Shown: positions 6,040 through 6,799 of the stretch, one piece after another
How positions within the stretch are numbered: the stretch's first letter is position 1
Layout: the number at the start of each line of letters is the position of its first letter
Assembly: GCA_021768985.1 (NCBI GenBank)
Contig: JAETTR010000063.1
Location: forward strand, 1-6,799
Length of the DNA stretch: 6,799 bases
Source: Bacillota bacterium
GTDB lineage: Bacteria > Bacillota > Clostridia > Christensenellales > Borkfalkiaceae
Direction of reading: 5' to 3'
Made by a program: the position numbers and the translations under genes
Notes under the pieces: generated by a model
Told to the model about the DNA's origin: nothing
Database searches by the model: none
Seen by the model: only the letters and a program-made list of their open reading frames with translations

Positions 6040-6728
6040 AGTACGCCTTCGTGACGGGCGGCGCGCGGGGAATCGGACTTGCTGTCTGCAAGGCGTTTGC
6101 GGCGGCGGGCTACGCGGTGACTGCGACCTATGTGAACGAGGAGAGCGGGGCGCGGGCGCGCTCGGAATGCCCCGAAGTCAGGTTCGTCCGCGCCGACTGC
6201 GCGAACGAAGAGGAGACGAAGCGCGCGCTCGATGAGACGCCCGCGCTCGACGTGCTCGTGAATAATGCGGGGATCGCACATTTCGGGCAGGTGCAGGATA
6301 TTCCGTTTTCCGATTACGAGCGGGTGATGAACGTGAATTTCGGCGGAACCTTTCTCGCCTGCAAATACGGCGTTCGGAAGCTGCTCGCGCGCGGCGGCGG
6401 GGCGATCGTGAATCTTTCTTCCGTATGGGGAGAGGAGGGCGGAAGCTGCGAGAGCGTGTATTCCGCTTCGAAAGGGGCGGTGATCGCCTTTACCAAAGCG
6501 CTTGCAAAGGAGCTTGCCCCGAGTAAAATTACCGTAAACTGCGTGTCGCCCGGCGTGATCGATACCGATATGAACGCGAAATTTTCCGCCGGAGAGCGGG
6601 CGGAGCTGTGCAGGGAAATTCCGCTCGGCAGATTCGGCTCGCCCGAAGAGGTTGCCCGCGCCGTGCTTTTTCTGGCGGAACAGTCCTATATCACGGGTCA
6701 GACGTTGGGCGTGAAAGGCGGATTTTAA
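6036..6728 (+). CDS. SDR-family NAD(P)H-dependent reductase, resembling EF-P 5-aminopentanone reductase (YmfI-like)
   Basis: A 230-residue classical short-chain dehydrogenase/reductase. It has the cofactor loop TGGARGIG (7-14), NNAG (76-79) and a complete catalytic set: Asn101, Ser129, Tyr142 and Lys146 (YSASK). It looks FabG-like overall. However, the stretch SSVWGEEGGSCESVYSASKG (128-147) and the later KALAKELAPSKITVN, GVIDTDMN, EIPLGRFG and SYITGQ segments resemble, from memory, the YmfI subgroup. In B. subtilis YmfI reduces the 5-aminopentanone modification on a lysine of elongation factor P. A FabG-type 3-oxoacyl-ACP reductase is the main alternative. The ATG at 6036 shares ATGA with the aroK stop. 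Its ribosome site is odd: GGAGG at 6030-6034 is only one base from the ATG, and GGGGG at 6024-6028 is at normal spacing but a weaker match. Translation may therefore depend on coupling to aroK. It is the last gene before the closing hairpin. Confidence 0.85.
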   Translation: MKYAFVTGGARGIGLAVCKAFAAAGYAVTATYVNEESGARARSECPEVRFVRADCANEEETKRALDETPALDVLVNNAGIAHFGQVQDIPFSDYERVMNVNFGGTFLACKYGVRKLLARGGGAIVNLSSVWGEEGGSCESVYSASKGAVIAFTKALAKELAPSKITVNCVSPGVIDTDMNAKFSAGERAELCREIPLGRFGSPEEVARAVLFLAEQSYITGQTLGVKGGF

Positions 6729-6735
6729 ATTATGC

Positions 6736-6776
6736 TCACGAATTTTCTTTTTAACTGAAAAAAGAAAATTCCGTGA
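6736..6776 (+). terminator. AT-rich hairpin after the operon, possible terminator
   Basis: Bases 6736-6752 pair with 6759-6776 to form a 17-bp stem with a single bulged C at 6771 and a six-base AACTGA loop. It lies eight bases after the SDR stop and is the only strong inverted repeat in the tail. It lacks the GC-rich stem base and long T tract of a standard intrinsic terminator (only TTT follows), so it could instead be a 3'-end stabiliser or a weak bidirectional terminator. The left arm begins with TCACGAATTT, the same ten bases as at 191-200. From 6777 to the window end I see nothing further. Confidence 0.5.
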
Positions 6777-6799
6777 TTTGAGGAAAACCACGATATCTC

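Noticed and set aside
5673..6791. Long minus-strand frame opposite aroK and the SDR gene
   Set aside because: It is antisense to two well-identified genes, has no ribosome site of note, and its composition reflects complementary GC-rich codons.
1..6799. CRISPR arrays, insertion sequences, tRNA or rRNA genes, phage or defence genes
   Set aside because: No regularly spaced repeats, transposase motifs, terminal inverted repeats or structured RNA genes were seen; coding density and gene style are uniform.

Overview
The window carries a compact, mostly single-strand gene cluster from a bacterium that is probably a GC-rich member of the Bacillota (Clostridia-like). The reasons are strong AGGAGG-type ribosome binding sites, a type II 3-dehydroquinase, a YmfI-like short-chain reductase, and GC-rich genes set between AT-rich spacers. 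The taxonomic call is an inference; no rRNA or other phylogenetic marker is present.

Layout. At the left edge lies the 5' end of a leftward gene for a membrane-anchored protein of unknown function (1-138, minus), with a clear TTG start, Shine-Dalgarno and promoter. A 170-bp AT-rich divergent spacer (139-308) holds that promoter and a weaker candidate promoter facing right. Eight rightward genes follow with almost no space between them: a patatin-like lipid hydrolase (309-1136), a membrane-anchored ComEC-type metallo-beta-lactamase-fold hydrolase (1133-2104), aroC (2108-3238), aroB (3235-4287), aroE (4281-5114), aroQ (5111-5533), aroK (5530-6039) and an SDR-family reductase (6036-6728). Six of the seven junctions overlap by 4 or 7 bases and the seventh has a 3-base gap, so this looks like one translationally coupled operon. 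An AT-rich hairpin at 6736-6776 closes the block.

Function. Five of the seven shikimate-pathway steps are encoded: AroB makes 3-dehydroquinate, AroQ dehydrates it, AroE reduces dehydroshikimate, AroK phosphorylates shikimate, and AroC makes chorismate. DAHP synthase and EPSP synthase (aroA) are not in the window. The last gene resembles the SDR subgroup containing B. subtilis YmfI, the reductase that modifies elongation factor P. The first two genes have no obvious link to aromatic biosynthesis.

Nothing here is clearly a new system. The points most worth a second look are the EF-P-reductase-like gene fused to an aro operon, the altered metal-binding motif of the MBL protein, substitutions in usually invariant AroE and AroQ positions, and a repeated TTTCACGAAWTT element lying in the spacers of both divergent promoters.
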